Part shown: positions 46,500-56,995 of the stretch, in pieces
Layout: the number at the start of each line of letters is the position of its first letter
Numbering within the stretch: the first letter of the stretch is position 1
Origin: Sthenelais limicola
Taxonomy: Eukaryota > Annelida > Polychaeta > Phyllodocida > Sigalionidae
Assembly (NCBI GenBank): GCA_942159475.1
Contig: OW804094.1
Location: 134,154,755 to 134,218,754, forward strand
Length of the DNA: 64,000 nucleotides
Reading direction: 5' to 3'
The notes under the pieces: generated by a model
Told to the model about the DNA's origin: nothing
The model's database searches: none
The model's input: only the letters and a program-made list of their open reading frames with translations
Made by a program: the position numbers and the translations under genes

Positions 46500-47246
46500 A
46501 GCAAGATCGCAAAATGGCAGGCGTTACAGTATAGAATTTTTTACCGGACGATAGGCTGCAATAGCTATTTAGCTCAGATTCAATTTAAAAAATCTAAGAA
46601 ATGTAATTACTGTGATGACGACGACACTATTAACCACTTCTTTATTCAATGTGAGCATCCAAATGTAATTTGGCAAATAATGAAAGAGTGGGTCAGAAGA
46701 AGTGAAATACTTTCTGGATTCAATGGGAAAGAGTTTAATTGTACAGCTATTCTATTAGGATACAGTGGGAAGACCCCACAAAAACATTTCATAAATTGGA
46801 TTGTCACTGCAGCCAAGTATTATATATCGTGAGAGAATATTCCATAAGAACAAGGTGGTATTCAGAGCCTTTTTAAATGAGGCAAAGTTGAATTTGAGAA
46901 TATTAGAGTACAACAATATCGTACAAGGTCTTGGGGAAACAAATCCCTAGCTTAAAATGATAGAAGAGCTTGAAGGTGTGACATTGGTATAAGGGGAAAC
47001 CCCATACTTTGTTAATAGCTGCTAGGCGGCTGCTAATTTGTTAAGAACAAAGGTAATACAAAATTTCCACTATTTCCTGCTACTGATCTATCAGTGTGAA
47101 GCGAGAGAAAATTATAGAAAAAAAATATATAAAATATAAGGGACACTGCATACTTGCCATTTAGAATTGTACGAGCCTTGATGGCAGGATATGTTGAATA
47201 AAACCTTTTCAAAAATAAAAAACAAAAAACAAACAAAGCACATATA
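46485..47246 (+). mobile_element. Second 5'-truncated L1/Tx1-like LINE with 15-bp target-site duplications
   Basis: AACAAAGCACATATA is present at 46485-46499 and 47232-47246. Between them are a LINE C-terminal fragment, a 3' UTR with GAATAAAA and an A-rich tail. It inserted into a family A MITE within the GPCR intron. Confidence 0.88.
46500..46950 (+). pseudogene. Frameshifted C-terminal fragment of L1/Tx1-like ORF2
   Basis: Reads KWQALQYRIFYRTIG, then the knuckle CNYC...HFFIQC (C-x2-C-x7-H-x4-C) and VIWQIMKEWVRR. The frame breaks at about 46830 (a one-base shift at TATATATCGTGAG) and continues in another frame to a stop near 46950. It is homologous to 15374-16045 but diverged. Non-functional. 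Confidence 0.75.
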
Positions 47247-47328
47247 TTTTTACGATATTGAGCTCAATAAAATGTATTTAAACTTATAAGAAATGATATT
47301 TTAATAACATACCAAGCTTCACTCTTAC

Positions 47329-47432
47329 CTTCAATGGGTAGCACATGGCATAGTACCTCTCAAAACTGATCGCTAATATTGTCAGCACTGAAGCATGGGT
47401 GACTACGTATTCCAGGTAGGGTACTAGTTTAC
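47329..47432 (-). CDS. GPCR exon encoding TM3 and the E-R-Y motif
   Basis: This 104-nt minus-strand exon is bounded by a TTGCAG acceptor and AAG|GTAAGA donor. It encodes KLVPYLEYVVTHASVLTILA then ISFERYYAMCYPLK: TM3 with the ERY (DRY-type) motif that couples receptors to G proteins. It reads in phase into the exon at 42625, which continues VLYTCTTARAM. Together they give TM3-TM7. The upstream exon with TM1-TM2 was not identified; the Ngaro element starts about 520 bp upstream, apparently in the preceding intron. Confidence 0.88.
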
Positions 47433-47950
47433 CTGCAATATCAAAAGTAACATGTTGGAATTAATTACATACAGTATATGAGATAAGATAACATAATTTT
47501 GTATTCGTCATAAGATGGTTGAGATAAAAAAGTTGTCATCTCAAAAAGAGGTCTTCCAGATCATGCCTTTCTTGTTTTTTCTTCTCTTGGTCACATACTA
47601 TATACTTCTCCCTAAACTAGGCCTACATATAAAAGTTTCTGTGCATGTAAATTACACAGATTGCATCTACAGTTAGGATTCAGAGTAGTCTAAAGAGATC
47701 TGACTTACATTTTGTAATACAGTTTGTATTAGAATTAACAATGCAAATTAAATCAATTTACATTGCTAATTGTAAGGCAAGTGAATGAAGAATGATTGTG
47801 GTTTATAGATGGACAAGGACTGTTCAGTTTGATGCAAATATAAATTCAATATATTCGGAGAAGCTGTCAGTTTAAGGCAGCTATATTCTTTGCTCCAAGT
47901 CCAAACTCAATTTACTGTCCGATGGATGAATATTTATTTTATTCTCCCAA
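47433..47950. other. Probable GPCR intron flank
   Basis: No feature recognised between the TM3 exon and the Ngaro left repeat. Confidence 0.4.
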
Positions 47951-48156
47951 AAATATACACAGTCGACTCATCGACGCTCATATTTGGGCGGGAGCAGATC
48001 ACGTGGACTTTGACCACGCCCATTTCCTCACAGCCAATCAGATCGTCGCACCTCTACTATGATGCGCTATCATGCATGTCAACATTCGCACGTTCTATTG
48101 TTTACTGTTGAACTGGTCGCCTCACCGCTCAGACGTGTTTGAACTCAAAATTTTTT
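47951..48156 (+). repeat. Ngaro repeat A1 (also probable promoter)
   Basis: 206 bp matching A2 except T/C at the GATGCG/GACGCG position. It contains GGGCGGG, CACGTG and CCAATCAG, which look like promoter elements reading into the gag ORF. Confidence 0.9.
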
Positions 48157-48190
48157 ATTTTGAGTTGAATCTTCGGATTTTGGTGTCAAG

Positions 48191-49024
48191 ATGAATCCTA
48201 AGGGCAGCAAAGCGTGTGTGAAATGTAACACTGTTCACAAACCTCCAGTTGGGGATGGTTGTGAGAAACCTGAGGCCGATCCGATTACAGAATCTGAAAA
48301 GGTGAATACTCGTATTGACGGCTTGGAGTCTTTGGTTCGTGGCCTATGCTCGACGATGGAGAAGAACATTGCAGCCATGAATTCTTCTTCTGTTCCTGTT
48401 GCCTCTACTTCGGCTGAAAGCAATGACACGGTGACTTTCAAGCCTAGAAGCTCGAGTGTGGAGAGTTCGATTTACGCGGTGGGCGGATCTTCTGCTAGAA
48501 CAACTCGTGGCAGATCAAGGTCTCGGTCCCGGCCACGCCCCTTTGACCAGCGAAAGGATCTCGATAAAGGTGAATCTATTGAGTCCATAGAAAAGTTGCT
48601 GCTGTTGAATTTAAAATTGGTTGCCAAGCTTGTCGACGATGACAGGCCTTTAGAGGAAATCAGTGGGGTTGTTAACCATTGCATAACTGTTTGTGAGAAG
48701 TCTGGATCCCAGGTCTACGCTCTGAAAGCCAGTATATCTTACGACCAAGCTGTCAGGTCGCGTGCAAACAAGGCGGGGCTTGCAGCTTTCGCGGACGTCA
48801 GACAAGAGGAGATTCTACGATGCTACTCATACGAGAATTCCCGTAAGGCTACTACTGTTACCAAGTCAGCTAGTTCAAAGTCTAAGAAGGACAAAATATG
48901 CTTCAAATTTAATAACCCTGGTGGGTGTGGCAAGTCGGCATCTTCGTGTGAGTTTCCGCATAAGTGCTCGTCGTGCGGATCATCGGAACACGGAGCTAAG
49001 TCGTGTACGGTTAAAGCTAAATAG
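48191..49024 (+). CDS. Ngaro ORF1, gag-like zinc-finger protein
   Basis: 277 residues from ATG. The N-terminus has CVKC...C (possible zinc ribbon); the centre is Ser-rich with RGRSRSRSRPRP. The C-terminus has a CCCH finger (C237, C246, C253, H257) followed by a CCHC knuckle CSSCGSSEHGAKSC (C259, C262, H267, C272), the usual arrangement in DIRS/Ngaro gag proteins that bind element RNA. It ends at TAG (49022-49024). The RT frame continues in the same reading frame directly after that stop, so gag-RT could be one readthrough polyprotein or the stop could separate two proteins. Confidence 0.85.
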   Translation: MNPKGSKACVKCNTVHKPPVGDGCEKPEADPITESEKVNTRIDGLESLVRGLCSTMEKNIAAMNSSSVPVASTSAESNDTVTFKPRSSSVESSIYAVGGSSARTTRGRSRSRSRPRPFDQRKDLDKGESIESIEKLLLLNLKLVAKLVDDDRPLEEISGVVNHCITVCEKSGSQVYALKASISYDQAVRSRANKAGLAAFADVRQEEILRCYSYENSRKATTVTKSASSKSKKDKICFKFNNPGGCGKSASSCEFPHKCSSCGSSEHGAKSCTVKAK

Positions 49025-50425
49025 GATGAGGCGAGTGAGAGAGAAAATGTGTCTAAGGTGGGTCTTTGTGTAGAAAATGTTTTTACTTTGCCTATCATCG
49101 ATTGTGTTAATATTGTCGATGGAATTTGTGACCCAGTGAACTTTGTTCCGACTGACCCGGATGTTGATTCTTGTGGCCATGGTGAACCGGAAGTGGTTCC
49201 TGTTGGAAGAACTGTCATGGCGGCCAAGGTGGACTTGCTTCGTTCGAACATGACTTTGACAAGTGATTATTTTCCTCTCTCACTTCCTCCCCATACTCAA
49301 CACAGCTCTAACCGAAATGAAGGTATTTATGATGATATTCGTGACATTATTGCGGACTTTGGTGACAATGGTACTAATGTGAATGATGATGTTATCCTAT
49401 TTGAAGCTCCTGCTTCGCCTAAAGGTCGTGTAGTTAAAATCTTTGCCTCATGTGCTCGTGGTGATTGTAGCTGTAACCATACGTTGGGAGGTATTAGTAC
49501 CCAACTCAAACCTTGCAGATTTGCATATTTACTCTTCGGTCTTGATAACACTGCTGTTAATATGTATCTCGATGTTTATCACGGTATTGTTGATGGGTTT
49601 GATGTAGTTGACCAAGAGGTCGAACCTTATGTCTGTGACAACTATAAATCTATTCTCGAACCAGCTGTCAAAGGTAAAATGGATGATATTGTAGTGAAAG
49701 AACTAAGCGAAGGTTATATTTCTCGTAGTGATAGTTTACCAACTTGTATTCACTCATTAGGGGCTGTCCCTAAATCTGATGGGGGCATTAGGCCCATCAC
49801 CGACTGCAGTAGACCCATTGGCTGTTCTGTAAATGATCATTGTGCATCCCTGGTTCGTGAATTTTCTTATAATTCTATTGACGATGCTGTTAGATTTATC
49901 AATCCTGGTAGTTTCATGGCAGTTGTAGATATCAAATCTGCCTATAGGGCTGTGCCAATTAACCCTGACCACCGTCGTTTTTGTGGTTTCAGATGGGAAA
50001 TAGATGGTAAAGAACATATGTATGTCGACAATCGTTTGTGTTTTGGCCTTCGTACTGGGCCATGTATTTTCAACCATATATCTGACTTTTTCACTGCTTG
50101 CATTCGTGAATATTTTGACTGTCAGATTGTTAATTTTCTAGATGACTTCTTTGTCTGCCATGATGTTTATGAAATGTGTACCAAGGGCCAAAATGCTGTG
50201 TTGGCTTGCCTCAGATATATGGGATTTCATGTGGCGTGGAAAAAGGTGTCTGCTCCCTCAACCAACTGTGTATATTTGGGATTCAACTTGGACTCTGCTA
50301 TGATGACCATTTCCCTTCCCCCTGGAAAAGTGGAGAAGTTGGCAAGGCTGATAGATGATGTGAAATCTTTGAAGTACATCTCTAAGAAACAATTGGAACG
50401 TTTCTGTGGCTACATCTCCCATTGA
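49025..50425 (+). CDS. Ngaro reverse transcriptase (frame ends before RNase H)
   Basis: This is in frame with ORF1 after one TAG; the first in-frame ATG lies at about 49217. RT motifs: GGIRPITDCSRPIG, motif A MAVVDIKSAYRAVP, motif B LCFGLRTGPCIFNH and motif C NFLDDFF. The frame ends CGYISH-stop at 50425, where family members continue through a conserved thumb segment into RNase H. The next segment (DLYKVMLAQRLSR) is found in another frame, so a short deletion with a frame change is likely at about 50420. Confidence 0.82.
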   Translation, partial: DEASERENVSKVGLCVENVFTLPIIDCVNIVDGICDPVNFVPTDPDVDSCGHGEPEVVPVGRTVMAAKVDLLRSNMTLTSDYFPLSLPPHTQHSSNRNEGIYDDIRDIIADFGDNGTNVNDDVILFEAPASPKGRVVKIFASCARGDCSCNHTLGGISTQLKPCRFAYLLFGLDNTAVNMYLDVYHGIVDGFDVVDQEVEPYVCDNYKSILEPAVKGKMDDIVVKELSEGYISRSDSLPTCIHSLGAVPKSDGGIRPITDCSRPIGCSVNDHCASLVREFSYNSIDDAVRFINPGSFMAVVDIKSAYRAVPINPDHRRFCGFRWEIDGKEHMYVDNRLCFGLRTGPCIFNHISDFFTACIREYFDCQIVNFLDDFFVCHDVYEMCTKGQNAVLACLRYMGFHVAWKKVSAPSTNCVYLGFNLDSAMMTISLPPGKVEKLARLIDDVKSLKYISKKQLERFCGYISH

Positions 50426-51158
50426 CTTATATAAGGTCATGCTTGCCCAGAGGCTCTCCAGGATTATGCTTTCCAGTGATGCTATGCTCGACCTAAAATG
50501 GTGGGACTCATTCTCCAGGGTGTTTAATGGTGTAGGAGTTCTCAAACGCCCAGAATATCATTTACCTATGGTATCAGACGCCTCCTCAAGAGGTTTTGCT
50601 GCCTTCTTGGGCCAGGATTGGTTTGCTGGAACTTGGAGAGATGGTGTTATACCTACTGGTATGTCTCTCGATAATCATATCTGCCCTACCCCCTCAGAGG
50701 AAGAATTGGCAAGTAACATTAACATTCAGGAATTATATCCCATTGTGGCTGGGGTAAGACGTTGGGCCAGTGAGTTGAAAAACAAGGCTCTTGTGTGTTT
50801 TATAGATAACACCCAGGTGATTGCCATGCTTAAGAATGGGACCAGCTCGAGCAAACAGTGCATGCAATGGTTATATGAACTCAACTGGATGTGTTTCATA
50901 TTTAATATTGCATTAATTCCGAAGTATATTAACACCCATAACAATGTAGTAGCTGACGCTCTATCTCGTCTTCCCTATTTAGAGTTAGATGCTCCTGTTC
51001 CTGATATTTTGAGTGCAGCTAATTTGTGTTGTATTAACAACTGTGAATTTGTGTGCTGCAGGCTTGGACATTTGGATGAGAAGAGTAGATATATTGAAGA
51101 ATCTCTCTCTAGCACCTTCAACTCGGCGACAAAGAGAGAGACAGTGGAGCATGTTTAA
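50426..51158 (+). pseudogene. Ngaro RNase H part (different frame from RT)
   Basis: Starts within DLYKVM and has the four RNase H acidic positions: SDASSRG, NIQELYP, CFIDNTQ and VVADALSRL. It removes the RNA strand during cDNA synthesis. It lacks its own convincing ATG and depends on the RT frame, from which it is shifted. The 3' part overlaps the recombinase frame by about 80-145 nt. The domain looks intact in itself; the break upstream is what disables it, unless frameshifting is programmed. Confidence 0.78.
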
Positions 51159-51996
51159 CTCCTTCCTCCAGGACAATTCGTCTGTGTTGCTCCCCATTGA
51201 TGTGTCAAAACTAACAGCTTTTGCTGCGTTTTTGTCATCTTTTATGAAACATAACTCCATTTCTACATATTTATCTGGTGTGATATCCTATGCCCGGAGC
51301 TAGGACTTGGACTGCCCCACCTTATCACACCCTTCCATCAAAGCAGTTTTGAGAGGTATTAGGAAATTGCCTGGTGCTTCACCCTCTCCAGCTTTACCCA
51401 TGACTCTAGGAATTCTCTCAAAAATGTATTCCCACTTGGACACTAGTGATAATCTAAACTTGCTATGCTGGGCAGCTTATCTGTTCATGTTTAGATCCCT
51501 TCTGAGAGTGAGTCATGTTGTGTGTTCCCCTCATACCATTTGTCGTAGTGATGTGAAAATGTCTACTGAATTACTGACTGTGAGGATTGGTTCCTCTAAA
51601 ACTTCTGATGAACCATACTTCATTTATTTGAAGCCTATTTCCATTAAGTCCCTATGCCCAGTACACTGGGTCAGGAAGCTGTTGAATCAACCCCTTCCCA
51701 GCTCATCACCGCTTTTCTCTTGTGCAGACTTGAAAATTTTTTCTTATGAGAAAATCTCGAACAATTTAGCTAATTTGCTATCTGCTTCAGCTGTGGGCCC
51801 TGGATATTCGACCCACTCATTTCGTCGTGGCGGGGCATCCTTCCTATCGTCATTGGGCATCCCCCTTCAGGAAATTAAGTTGAAAGGACACTGGAGGTCT
51901 TCTGTTGTGGAATCCTATGTCATTCCTTCTCCCAAAGACCATTTAAAGTGTGAGGACTATGTCGTCGCCGCCATGGAAAAACTCTCTTCTTCTTAG
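51076..51996 (+). pseudogene. Ngaro tyrosine recombinase with one in-frame TAG
   Basis: An ATG at 51076 opens the SAM-like N-domain (LAPSTRRQRERQW). A TAG at 51301-51303 interrupts just after ISYARS, and the same frame continues to TAG at 51994-51996. The catalytic set is present: R in LLRVSH, K in SSKT, HSFRRGG (H and R), GHW and Y in VESYV. The enzyme would join circular cDNA to the target. With the stop read literally it is truncated before every catalytic residue. Confidence 0.85.
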
Positions 51997-52005
51997 GTTT
52001 GGCTT

Positions 52006-52105
52006 TTGCTGATGAATAAACCATGCTTTGCTTGGTTTCTGGCCAACCTTGTGTATTCGTTCCTTCTTCATCTAATATTATATCTATCGTCGTACGTCCA
52101 AATAT
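52006..52105 (+). repeat. Ngaro repeat B1
   Basis: About 100 bp from TTGCTGATGAATAAACC to CGTCCAAATAT, identical by eye to B2. It contains an AATAAA signal. Confidence 0.88.
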
Positions 52106-52305
52106 ACACAGTCGACTCATCGACGCTCATATTTGGGCGGGAGCAGATCACGTGGACTTTGACCACGCCCATTTCCTCACAGCCAATCAGATCGTCGCAC
52201 CTCTACTATGACGCGCTATCATGCATGTCAACATTCGCACGTTCTATTGTTTACTGTTGAACTGGTCGCCTCACCGCTCAGACGTGTTTGAACTCAAAAT
52301 TTTTT
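52100..52305 (+). repeat. Ngaro repeat A2
   Basis: Second copy of A, joined to B1 through the shared AAATAT. Confidence 0.9.
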
Positions 52306-52331
52306 TTTTTTTTCTTATGTACCTGTTGTTA

Positions 52332-52431
52332 TTGCTGATGAATAAACCATGCTTTGCTTGGTTTCTGGCCAACCTTGTGTATTCGTTCCTTCTTCATCTA
52401 ATATTATATCTATCGTCGTACGTCCAAATAT
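52332..52431 (+). repeat. Ngaro repeat B2 (right end)
   Basis: Second copy of B, ending CGTCCAAATAT before unrelated flank TTAATTTTTATT. Confidence 0.88.
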
Positions 52432-53179
52432 TTAATTTTTATTATAAATCTAATAACCATTTTTCAGGACTCCATATTTGTTTTAATAAAAGAAAAGAAC
52501 TTTATCCTTTATTTTTCATGGGCCTCCAGGAAGAGCACTACTGTGAGGAATGTGTCCACTTCTCGATTATAATACTTCTGTATATGTGATTTTGAATAAA
52601 AGTTTTATATATATATTATATGTATGGGGACAAGGAGAGTTATGGGGAGTGAAAGCATTCACCAAAGAAAGTCCTTTCATGTTCAAAAGCAGTTAATATG
52701 ATTTAATGTAGCGGGATAACACAGATTTATGGGCAGGTCCTTTTAAAATGGATCAGCATAACATCCTCCTTTTTGAAAGTCACAGCCAATAAAACGGTGT
52801 CAAGAATCGGAACTGAATGCCAAATGAAACAGTATACTTTGCACCTTAATGAAGCGATGACTCTGCGTTCCAGATACATAAATTCACCATATTGCAACCT
52901 TTTATGCATCCTAAAGTATGTTCTCATGTAAGACATGATGTATAGTGTGGTATTCAATTATGTATTCCAATAGATCCTAATCACAGTGAAAGCTCATTTT
53001 CACTAAAAGCCTAGTTGGCTCGTTGTTGGGTCTACTACACCCTGTTAAATGCGGACGAATTACGTCCAATGGAGATTACTGGATGCGCCAGGCATTAACA
53101 GTAATTGGTGATTGGTTTAGCGTCCATTACCTTAAAACAAAACTAGACTCTGCGAGTTACTGTACTTTAAGTTTAGGTA
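52432..53179. other. Unassigned DNA
   Basis: No gene recognised. Confidence 0.35.
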
Positions 53180-53490
53180 GGGAAAACTCTTGGTTAAAGT
53201 TGCATTCTTATCTCAGCTATTATATCATATTATGACTTATTCCACTGGATTTATCAATATTCTGCAGCTATGTTTATAAAGAATTTGAAGTTTAATTCCC
53301 GAGAGATAACTGCCGCCGGTGAGCGATAATAAGTGAAGTCATCGTATGAAAGGATTTGGGTGAGTTAGAAGCCCTTTAGCAAAATCAACTAAACAAAATC
53401 CTCCAACATTTTGGTCCAATGACTTTTAGATGAGTTGGAAAAGAATGAAGAAAAAGTAGAAAATATTCAGTTTTTGACTGAGAGTGCAGC
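53180..53490. repeat. Repeat family G, copy 3
   Basis: GGTGAGCGATAATAAGTGAA, AAATCCTCCAACATTTTGGT and GAGTTGGAAAAGAATGAAGA match the copy at 40.2-40.5 kb. Confidence 0.65.
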
Positions 53491-54180
53491 TTTAAATGTA
53501 CTCCAGCCAGTTGTGATTCATCTGATTTTGAAACAGTGTATTTTAGGGAAAGGAGCAGTAGATTCTGTTTTAGTATATTCTAGACCCAATTTTAATATAA
53601 CTGCAGACCGTGCTCATGGGTTTGATTACTTTCTTATTTCTGAGCACAACGTCAATTGCTGTTTGCACTTCTGAATCTGAGGGGAGATTGTATTTGTAAA
53701 TTTGTATTAACTTGTAATAACCGAGGTGATAGGAACCACCGAGTTTAAATTGCCTCTTTCTGTTTTCGTCGCTTGAACTGTGATAAAACGTAGACACATG
53801 TTTTAACAATATATCGGTGGTAAAGAAAGTCATCCAATACAATACATTGTGCCTTTTTACCATGCCTGACAGAAGAGTAGAGAGATGCAAATATGTGAAT
53901 CGTAGGGTTTTTACTTAAAGGGTCAGTGAACCCCCAAATATTATGAGCAAATCCATTTCCTTGCTATTATTGAAATGTAACCACCTCGGTTTCACTTAAT
54001 TCAAGTTATTATTTAGTGAGTTTTACCCATTTAAAGCAGTGAAAAAGTAGTTCCAAAGTTTAACACTCCATTCAAGGCACCACCATATAAATACATGTGT
54101 CAAATTTCAAAGCAGTATATTAAGTATTTTGTTCAACTTCTAAGGTCGTGCTATTGAGTATTTTTAGCTCTTTTACTAGT
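53491..54180. other. Unassigned DNA
   Basis: No gene recognised; open frames here lack domains. Confidence 0.35.
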
Positions 54181-54348
54181 GGTTGTCTACCCAGAAAGAC
54201 TGCTAACTTTATAAAAATAATAAAAACAAATTTACTTAGAAATACAGAAATACTGTCATAATGTTTACTATGGTTAAAATCTGCATGATCTCATCATTAC
54301 AAATACGGTGATATCTCAAAATCAAATTTTGCAACTTGCGACATCACA
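54181..54348 (-). mobile_element. MITE family A, right part
   Basis: CTACCCAGAAAGACTGC, ATGTTTACTATGG, CTGCATGATCTCATC and TTTTGCAACTTGCGACATCA match reverse-oriented family A. Confidence 0.65.
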
Positions 54349-56332
54349 TATTATATATATTTATGAAAGGCATCGAGACAATGATTTTAGTCAAAGCAGC
54401 ATTCATATCTAAATCAACCATCAACTCCTCAATTCGTTCTTTGGCCCTCGGCGATGTAGTATGGAAGGGTTACAATACTGAAAGTGGAGAGTCAAGATAT
54501 ATATTGTCCCAGAGCTGAGTGAGTGAGTGAGATTGGCTGCTTTGCGCCCTTATCGACACATTTAATATGGTTATATCAAGGGCGGGGGAGTTGAGAGGGA
54601 GGCAGTTTATGTTCATACCCAGGAAATAGAAATAGAGAAGAAGGAAGAGAGAGATAGAAAAAGAGATAGAAAGGCACTTTATGGTCATACCCAGGACCGA
54701 CGCCCCAGAGCTGTCCAACATCTACTGATTGGATACAGGAACACAAGCTACTTCCATCAACCTTACCTCGGGTGGCTCTCCCTCATTGGTCAAGTAACAA
54801 GGGTTATTACTTTTATCCGGGGAGAGAAACACAAACACTAAGCAAATACATAGGTACACTTCAGTTTAGCTACTTATATAATCATGAGTAGGGTCTAGGG
54901 TCAGCGGATACAATGGAGCTCGGATAACAAACTAAGAATAATATGATGATAATGATAAATGTTGCTCAAGGCAAGTTAAATATCATTTCAGACATTGAGC
55001 TTGATATGTGTCTGATAAGAAAAGGTATGCCTAATGCATGTTCTTGTAAAAATCTGCTTCCTTTTTTCTATAATTTAGATTTTCTTGCAATATGTATGTC
55101 CAGTAAAATAAGCATTATTATCATATATTAGCTTGACACGGCAGCTAAGACTATATAAAGGTAATATTGATTGATTGTTTGCCTATTTAATTTATCGATG
55201 TAAATTATGACAAAAAAAGGGGAGACGTCTTTGGTCTATGTTTAAAACCCCAACATATTGTAGGAATGGTCAGAGGTAATTCTCTAGTAGGAATGGTCTG
55301 AGAGAAAAAACTGCTAAGTAAGTAAGCAAGTAAGTAAGTAGACCATGATATGCTGAACTATCGGTTGTATATTGTAGTTAGTATGTCTGAATCTGTGAAT
55401 TATCTGTGTTGACAGAGCTATCGTTTTCCCCACCCGTATTAATGTGTTTGATGAAAACTTAGCGGGACATGAAGATACTTATGATATATATAGATATATG
55501 ATTATATAATGTATCTGTGTATTTCAATAACTTAATGATTGACATTCTGGTACAAGTAGATATGGATTATGTTAATATAAATTGTTGGAGTATAACAAAA
55601 TATAGTTTGGTGCAGGATATCATTTCAGATGTATCGTTTAGTCGTATGTTTTAAACATGTACACACATTTGTCTTTATTAGTAAGTAGATCACGATAGAT
55701 GTATTTAAAAGAAACAAAAAAGGGACCCCCTTCAGCTGTTGCTGGTGGGCATGTAGAATTATTTTGCAGTTCGTGCTCGGCACACAACATTGGGGAAAAA
55801 CTTGGCTTTGAAACACACATCTCTGTTTGTTGCGTTGATTCATTTCTCGCTCAACTGCTGACCCTAAATATTCAGCGGAGAATGACCCTGAATTCTTCAA
55901 TTGCATGTTGATGACATCCCATTACTGTTAAAGGTTGACCCAAGGTCTTCTGGAAAAAAGGGTTTGACGGGTGTTGGAAGTAGAAGGGTCTTTCAACTCT
56001 GTGATAGATCACTGTCAGATGTAAAACATAACGCATACAATGAGCCTTTAATTGATAGAGACTCGGATTGATGGTTGCGGCTCCAATGATCAATCAGAGG
56101 TCTATCAATTTCTTGTATATTTTTGTTTAGGTTTTATTGGCAGGAATGTACTTTTCATAGTGTCGCCACTAGGGCTGTCGTCCCACCACCGTTTGCCTTA
56201 ATAACTAAGGAATACTTTCAATACATTTTGATTAGTAGATGTGTTTTGAGAGTTATTTAATTAGTACATTTCTTTATTTTCGAGGGGTGTTGGGTGATCG
56301 ATATCATATACGATGTATGAATGATTTATAAA
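54349..56332. other. Unassigned DNA with small repeats
   Basis: Near 54600-54700 a TCATACCCAGGA-containing block is repeated around a GA-rich stretch. An (AAGT)n microsatellite lies at 55316-55340. No gene supported. Confidence 0.4.
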
Positions 56333-56572
56333 AACCAAATGCATGATGGAAAAGATAGAGGCTTGTGTTATGGAAACATCATAATATTTGGATATTAACA
56401 TGGGGAAACATCATAATATTTGGATATTAACATGGGAGCACCGATAAATATTCCATACCGAGCATGGCATGTTTTCTATAGGTTTTACACCGACATGTCG
56501 GTGTATGCATACAGGTCCCATAATTCCATGCAAATCAAGATTCAAGATGGCGGACATGCAAATCCTCTATTA
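56333..56572 (-). mobile_element. MITE family B, reverse, with internal duplication
   Basis: Ends CAAGATGGCGGACATGCAAA-TCCTCTATT. A block of about 33 bp containing AACATCATAATATTTGGATA is duplicated at about 56381-56440. Confidence 0.72.
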
Positions 56573-56924
56573 TGAGTTTCGTATGTAAGACCATAAGCTA
56601 TGGAATTATATGTTCAGCATGTAGATATGTACATGTGTTATCATAACTCATGCATGAGTTACATAAGATATAATTCTATTAGGATACAAATAATGTAAGT
56701 GAGGTTAACAATACATTATCAAATCAAATGGGCCTCACGCAAATATGATGTAAATTTAATGAATTAATGAACAGATCCAAGATGGCAGCCAACTTTACAG
56801 TTGCGTCGAAGAAGAACAATAGATATTTGGTTTTGTTTCATGCCTTTGGATATACATGTATCATTTGTACAAGCAGTAATTTCTTTAGAAATATTTGCCT
56901 ATGATTTTGTATATAAAACGATTT
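56573..56924. other. Unassigned DNA between two family B pieces
   Basis: No feature recognised except a possible AAGATGGCAGCC family B-like scrap at 56777. Confidence 0.35.
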
Positions 56925-56995
56925 GAATATAATCCATCCCAGCATGCAAAGTAACGGTTAGTCATGCGCAGTGACACGGGGATGTCCCCTATTGC
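56925..56995 (+). mobile_element. MITE family B, right end only
   Basis: ATCCATCCCAGCATGCAAAG then CATGCGCAGTGACACGG and GATGTCCCCTATTG. Confidence 0.65.

Larger units (their letters stand above)
47951..52431 (+). mobile_element. Ngaro-type (DIRS-order) tyrosine-recombinase retroelement
   Basis: The order is A1 (47951-48156), gag-like ORF, RT, RNase H, tyrosine recombinase, B1 (52006-52105), A2 (52100-52305), B2 (52332-52431). This split direct repeat A1...B1-A2-B2 is the hallmark of Ngaro/PAT elements, which integrate by a recombinase and leave no LTRs. No methyltransferase domain was seen, which favours Ngaro over DIRS1. A1 and A2 differ at one base that I can see; B1 and B2 look identical. 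Confidence 0.9.

Noticed and set aside
48823..49251. 142-codon minus-strand frame
   Set aside because: Antisense shadow of the Ngaro gag/RT region without domains.
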